Part shown: positions 58,550-64,000 of the stretch, in pieces
Numbering within the stretch: position 1 is the first letter of the stretch
Layout: the number at the start of each line of letters is the position of its first letter
NCBI GenBank assembly: GCA_015143295.1
Contig: CM026551.1
Span: 45,930,034 to 45,994,033 of the forward strand
Reading direction: 5' to 3'
DNA from: Tetracentron sinense
Taxonomy: Eukaryota > Streptophyta > Magnoliopsida > Trochodendrales > Trochodendraceae
Length of the DNA stretch: 64,000 nt
Program-made: the position numbers and the translations under genes
The notes under the pieces: model-generated
What the model was told of the DNA's origin: nothing
Seen by the model: only the letters and a program-made list of their open reading frames with translations
Database searches by the model: none

Positions 58550-58945
58550 GTGAATACTATGGACACCCAACTTGTCAAGAAGATACTGAAATTTTGGTTT
58601 GCCCCTGGGGTTTAGTGAAGAGATCAGCCACTTGTAGTGTAGACAAAAGATGACGATTTTGAATTAGACCAAATTAGATTTTTTTTCACAAACTAAATGA
58701 CTGTAGAGCACCTTGATTGTCACAAAATAAAATAACTGGATGTGAATGTGACACTTAAGTCATGTAGTAGGTAGAGGAGCAAGCGAGTTCACAACTTGCA
58801 ACAGCCATGGCACAATACTCCGCTTTTGTGGATGAGTGGGAAACCATGTGTTGTTTCTTTTTTTTTTCCATGAAATGTGGGAATTGCCTAATATAGTACA
58901 ATAACCAGTGGTAGAGCACCAAGTCTAGGGCCAGCTTGCTCAATC
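58550..58945 (-). pseudogene. Copia RNase H / C-terminal remnant
   Basis: On the minus strand, KKQHMVSHSSTKAEYCAMA (RNase H core), VILFCDNQGAL, VADLFTKPQ and LGVHSIH appear in order, as at the end of Ty1/Copia pol. Frameshifts and stops are scattered. The coding trace is cut by the solo LTR. Confidence 0.8.
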
Positions 58946-60121
58946 AGAATCATAAAAAATTTTCAACTGTAAATTGCTTGTAGATAAGAGAAGTCTTTGA
59001 CCTGGAAAATCCTTTAAATAGCAAAGAACACGCATTGCAACGTCAAGATGAGGTTTGCGTGGTTGATGCATAAATTGGCTAAGGACATGAACTGAGTAAA
59101 CAATGTCGGGTCGTGTGATCATGAGATAAATCAAATGGCCAATGAGGCAGCGATAAACGGTAGGGTCATAAAGAAGCTCGTCGTCATCCATGGTCAATTT
59201 CAGATTTTGCTCCTTAGGAAATGTATTTGGACGAGCAGCAAGAAGGCCCATGTCATCAAGAATCTCAAGGGTGTATTTGCGTTAGGAGAGGCAAATGCCT
59301 TGCAGAGAATGGGCAACTTCTATGCCCAAAAAAAACTTAAGAGGACCAAGATCCTTGATATGAAAACAACGATTGAGAAATTCTTTGAGAGCAAGAATAT
59401 CAGGAGGATGATTACCGGTCACAATGATGTTGTCAACACATACAATAACAGCTGTGAAAGAGGAGCCATGAGAGCGAGTAAACAGTGAGTAGTCGACTTT
59501 GATGTATGTAACCCGCACCTCATACAACAAACGAGAAATTGGAGAACCAATTGCAAGAGGCCTGTTTGAGTCCATATAGAGATTTGTGTAGGTGGCAAAC
59601 AAGTTTCTCCCCCTATTTAGGATAACCAGGAGGCAAGGTCATGTAGACCTCCTCATCAAGATTTCCATGGAGAAATGCATTGTGAATGCCCAACTGATGA
59701 AGAGGCCATTGTTGAATAGAGGCAATGGCAAGGAGACATCCGACAGTGACAAGCTTGGCAACGAGTGCAAATGGCTTGTGGTAGTGGAGCCCGGCAGTCT
59801 GTGTATAGCCCTTGGTAATGAGTTGAGTCTTATAGTGCTCGATACTACCTCAGAGTGGTGCTTGATTTTATAAACCCACTTGCAACCAATGGGTTCGAGA
59901 TGTGGTGGCAATGAAGTAACTGTCCAAGTATAATTTCTCTCGAGTGCTATAAGGTAAAGAAGTATCAGCCATGAGAGTAGGGCTTTCGGCAAGGACAATG
60001 GGTTGAGGGGAATCCATGTTGTCATGTTCGAATGTGGGGTTGGGTAAGGATAAAGAGGGGGTTGGTGATGGTGGGGTGGAAGGGGTGTAAGGGGGGTTGG
60101 AGAAAGAAAATGTAGTTTCAT
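58940..60121 (-). pseudogene. Copia reverse transcriptase remnant
   Basis: In minus-strand order: PIGCKWVYKIKHHSEV, a broken palm region, VCVDNIIVTGN, LKEFLNRCFHIKDLGPLKFF and LGIEVAHS, YRCLIGHLIYLMITRPDI and VHVLSQFMHQPRKPHLDVAM. VCVDNI stands where functional Copia RTs have Y-V-D-D, so the second catalytic aspartate is lost. At least three frameshifts are needed to join the parts. Confidence 0.85.
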
Positions 60122-60149
60122 GAAAAACTACCTCTTGGCTGGAAAATAT

Positions 60150-60880
60150 TAGTGTGTGGTAAGGTCATACATGAGGTAGGCCTTTTTTGGGCCATAGGGG
60201 TAATGACAAAATACATATTTGGGCTCTAGGGTCAAATTTTGTGCGGCTTGGGCTAGTGTTGGTGGCAAAACAAAGACAACCAAAAACTCTTAAATAAGAG
60301 TAGGATGGTTGCTTGTATAAAAAAAACCACATAAGGTGTACGACCCGAGAGGAGCGGTGTAGGCATGCGATTTATGAGATAAGTGGTGGTGGCACACATT
60401 CACCCCAAAAACAGACGGGTAACTAGGCTTGAAAACATAAAGCTTGTGCCACCTCAAGAATGTGGCGATGTTTTCTTTCAACCACACCATTTTGTTGTGG
60501 TGTTTATGCACAACTTCGTTGATGATAAATTCCATTTTCTTAAAAAACGAACGGATAGAAAGAAATTCAGCACCATTATCACTTTTTATAGATTGAACTT
60601 GCCAATGAAATTGATTTTTAACTAGGGCTAGAAATGATTTTAATAGGGACAGAGTTTCAGATTTGAACTTCATGAGATAGGTCCAGGTGCAACGTGAAAA
60701 ATCATCAATGATTGTTAAAAAAAAGTGTGCATTGGATCAAATTAGATGGTGTAGCATACCCACCCCAAATATCGCAATGAATTAAAAAAAAAGGCTCAGT
60801 AGACAAAATAACACTTCTTATAAAGGGTAAACGAGTTTGCTTTGCCAAAGGAAAGATCTGGCAAAGACGAGTCATTATTA
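60150..60880 (-). pseudogene. Copia integrase remnant
   Basis: On the minus strand: CDIWGGYATPS, DDFSRCTW-like text, SLLKSFLALVKNQF, IKSDNGAEFLS (second catalytic D of D-D-35-E), TPQQNGVVERKHRHILEVAQ (catalytic E) and the connection region to [10 protein letters not shown]. Stops and frame changes are present. Upstream (higher coordinates) the trace ends at the Gypsy LTR inserted at 61133. Confidence 0.8.
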
Positions 60881-61132
60881 TTAAAGGAAATAATAGCTAC
60901 TGATTTGGATAAATGGTGGAGAGACTTGGATGAAGTGTGCTCGAGTCATTGGTGCCAAAGGTTCGGATGGATAGGGTAGGAAGCTGTTAGAGCATGAGCC
61001 ACTTTATTGGAAAGTTGTTAAAGACCGTTCCTTCATTTACCTAGTCCAATCGTTGTCTTCGTTGTAAGGTGCTGAGCAATTCGGTGAGCAAGTTAATTTA
61101 CTCACGGATAAAAGATTAAATTTGAAAGAGGG

Positions 61133-63959
61133 TGTGACTCCCCGAACCTGCGCCCAAAGAATTATGTTCTAAGATGTGTGCCCGTTCGTCATTACCACGC
61201 AAGCGGAAGACTTTACCCGTGAAAATGTAGGAATTTTTAACATTTATCAGATGCTTACATAAGCAACAACTGGTCATCACAATAACCCATCATAAGCAAA
61301 TACATTACCTTCACTTGATACGGTGGTCCTTATAAACCTCAAATGTCTTGTCAGGACCTTCTATTCTCGGGACAGTAGCACCACAATCTGATGACATGAA
61401 ACGTCAGTGAGCTATGAAGCCCAATAAAACCACAGTCCATCTAAACTAGTTTCCACATATTAACATACATCAATAAAGGATAATAAACAGTCAATTTCCA
61501 TGATACAGTATAATAAAATAGTATATAAAATGAACTATGACCTGAGGTCACTGAGGGCTATTTCACCCTACCCGAGATTCGCAATCTCGAATGTTATCCA
61601 GTTATGAAGTTCATTATTCAACAGTGTTCATATTAACGAGTTATCATTCCAACCAGTCAATTACATTTTCTTCGAGTTCTGGGACTCTATTAGTTGGCCA
61701 TAGCCCATACACAATTTTTGTTCGAAGGCATAATTCTCAATCCATATTCGGACATTCGCCCAATTCTCAATCCGATCTTGAGTAGTTTAGACTCAATACA
61801 CATCTGGGCCTTCACCCGCTAGAATCAACACAACTCTTTGATCTCAGCCACGGTGGGGAACTCGTCCTCATGACATTTCTATCAATCAACACTTACCCAC
61901 CTAATCTCAGTCATTTGTCACAACAAATTTATCAAGAAAACCTGATCCCAGTCACTGTGGCACGACATATCTATCAAATAACACATACCAACCTGATCTC
62001 AGTCATGTGTCATGATATATCTGTGAGCAAGAGAATTTACCGCCTTTCCTTCCCAGTTGGGCCCTACGGAGGAACGACGCTAAACACCAATGATAAGAGT
62101 CGCCGCCTATTTTATTAAGGAAAATAGGATCCCAAATATACAATGGATAAGGCATAAGGTCCAAAATGAGATTCTAGGTAAGTGCGATTAATCCCCGGGA
62201 AAGGTATTAGGCACCCTAGGACTAGGAATGGCAATGAGACGGGGCGGGTTTCTACCTCCCCGGCCCGGCCCCGATTATACAACCACCCCGCCCCTGACCG
62301 GGGCTTATATATGGTGAAACCGGCTCCGCCTGCTTATAAGATCCGCACCCCGGCCTCGCCCCGCCCCTACTACCTTATATATATATATATATATTTTTTT
62401 TTTCATATATATATATATATATTTATTAAAGTGGTTTTGGGATGGGGCGGGGCACCAGAGCGAAGTATACTAAAACCGCCCCCGCCCTGCCCCCGAGTCG
62501 AGGCTTGATTTTTTATACCATCCCCACCCCGCCCCGCCCCCAATTTATTTGAAAAAAACCGCCCCTATAGGGGCAGGTGAGGTGGGGCCCCGGCGGGGGT
62601 GGGTCATTTTGCCATCCCAACCTAGGACCCCCATCTGGAGATGGTAACCTACTACCTATGTCTAAGGCAATTAAAGAAGAAATTCAAATAAAACTTAAGT
62701 ATGTTGTTTAGTTATACTAATTAAGTGAATAAAACAAGATTAAGGGGAAAAAGGAAACTAAGAAGAAAAGAAAAGAAGAGACAAGTAGAGAAATTAAAAA
62801 CTCATCCTCTCCCTTTTAAGGTGGTTCATTTACACCATTATAAATGATGTAATGTCGCCCTACTGAAGGTTAGAGAGGGGATGAGCTTTCACAAAAAATT
62901 CTAGAAGGAAGACTAGAATCCCCAAAAAAAAATAAAATGAAAAGAGAGGTATAGCTTTAGCTTCCACTCTCTATGGGCCTACCCATATCCACATTTGTTG
63001 GTACATAAAAAGAAAAAAATATGTACATAAAAAGGAAAAGAAAAAAAGAACATTTCCTTGCTTTTGATATGAGGTCCCTCTACACCATTAGATTGGTGTA
63101 GAGAGGCCCAACTATGCTTGAGAAATGAGAGACTAAGAAGAGAGAACCAAGTAAAAATGAGATAAAAAAAGAAGAGAAGATGATGAAAAGAGTGCCTACT
63201 CCTCCAAGAATTCTTCTCTAATGCTCCAAGAGGTAGGGTTGTGTTTAGAGTCCACAAAAGATGAGAGTTAGTGAAGAACTCTAAACTTTTAGTCTTAGAA
63301 TTCTCTCCAAACTCTAAACCTTAGTTTCTTCTCACTTCTTCAAACTGAATAGAAACACAAGTGGGTGGGAGCCTTCTAGGGGTCATGAGGGATGGTCACT
63401 AAGGGGCTAAGGGTTGGGTATTTATAGGAAAACTAAGAGGTTGGGTTGTGTCTTTTACATTGGGGGTAAAAGGAGTTAGTGGATAAAGAGTTGGGTATTG
63501 TAAGGTGAGTTGATTGTTTGAGTGTTGTAAGGGGTATAAGAGAGTTGATGGGTTGAGTGTTGTAAGGGGTGTAAGAGAGGTGATGGATTGAGTGAACTAT
63601 GAGTTATATGGGCATGGTTTGTTGGATATAGGTTAGGTGGATATGGGTATGTGGATAGATCTTATGGATCATGGGTTATTAGTAGATGTGTTATGGGTTA
63701 TGGTTATTAGACTTTGACTATGACATTTGGGCTTGTGCTATAGTAAATAGGCTTTGGCTAAAAGTAGTTGAGCTTTTGGTTTAGGCAATTGGGTAATTGG
63801 ACTTGACTACTTGGGTTGGGGTAATGAAATTTAGGAATTGAGATTGATTGAGTTATTTGGGTATAAGTTTTCTCAAATGGGTTTGGGCCATTGGTGAACA
63901 TTGGAGCCTTTGAAGAAGTGGGAAGAGGGATAAAGTGGTGCTAAAATGGGGTGCTTACA
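61133..63959 (-). mobile_element. Gypsy-type 3' LTR (2827 bp) of an element running off the right edge
   Basis: On the minus strand it starts TGTAAGCACCCCATTTTAGC at 63959 and ends GGTTCGGGGAGTCACA at 61133. TATAAATA (complement, 63419-63426) is the promoter. Immediately upstream of its start, GATAAAGAGGGGCAG (63961-63975) is a polypurine tract, so the internal region lies beyond 64000. Its last ~900 bp match the solo LTR 13019-15796. It carries a MITE at 62223-62620. Confidence 0.7.
62223..62620. mobile_element. 398-bp GC-rich hAT-like MITE, TSD CCTAGGAC
   Basis: The exact 8-bp duplication CCTAGGAC lies at 62215-62222 and 62621-62628. Ends are TAGGAATGGCAATGAG and (complement) TTGGGATGGCAAAATGA. 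It is full of GGGGCGGGG/CCCCGCCCC words around a central AT-repeat, in sharp contrast to its AT-rich surroundings. Confidence 0.8.
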
Positions 63960-63976
63960 ACTGCCCCTCTTTATCG
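63960..63976 (-). other. polypurine tract of the right-edge Gypsy element
   Basis: On the minus strand CGATAAAGAGGGGCAGT directly precedes the LTR start TGTAAGC. This marks the junction of internal DNA and 3' LTR. Confidence 0.6.
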
Positions 63977-64000
63977 GAGGGTGCGGGCAAACGAATGACA

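Noticed and set aside
59135..60625. Plus-strand open frames of 80-117 codons
   Set aside because: They are antisense to the clear Copia RT and integrase remnants.

Overview
This window is nuclear DNA from a flowering plant, most likely a dicot or magnoliid. The evidence is a CIN-type TCP transcription factor with a miR319 target site, an AUF-type plant F-box gene, and a dense layer of typical plant transposons (Ty1/Copia, Ty3/Gypsy, L1-type LINEs, a SINE, an Ac-like hAT, short Helitrons and many MITEs). I cannot name the species. No bacterial genes, rRNA, tRNA or CRISPR arrays are visible.

Only two intact host genes are supported. The first is an intronless-CDS TCP gene at 8817-10160 (+), with a long leader, a TATA box, a probable leader intron and a probable 3'UTR intron. 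The second is an F-box gene at 41305-42447 (-). Nearly everything else is mobile DNA in various states of decay.

Layout: 1-1691 is the end of a Gypsy-type LTR carrying a 438-bp TIR element. 1692-6200 is decayed Copia-like material. 6266-7184 holds two opposed miniature Helitrons directly upstream of the TCP promoter. 7300-10640 is the TCP gene. 10836-11331 is a MITE with another MITE nested in it. About 12310-12900 is a LINE tail. 13019-15796 is a solo LTR with a TATTA target duplication. 17-21 kb holds MITEs and unassigned DNA. About 22-30 kb is a decayed Gypsy element whose gag is split by a composite Copia (24025-28481), which contains a large inverted duplication of its own LTR-leader-gag. 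34-38.4 kb holds a LINE, several TIR elements and a SINE. 41.3-42.8 kb is the F-box gene. 43.7-50.5 kb is an LTR split by a 5.2-kb hAT element with perfect 8-bp target duplications but a dead transposase. 50.5-56.2 kb is LTR debris. 56.2-61.1 kb is a minus-strand Copia pol interrupted by a solo LTR. 61.1-63.96 kb is a minus-strand Gypsy LTR whose internal region lies beyond the right edge.

Several insertions can be dated relative to each other because target-site duplications survive. The most unusual structure is the composite Copia palindrome. I found no convincing wholly new biological system. The findings are unusual element architectures and possible regulatory features of the TCP leader.
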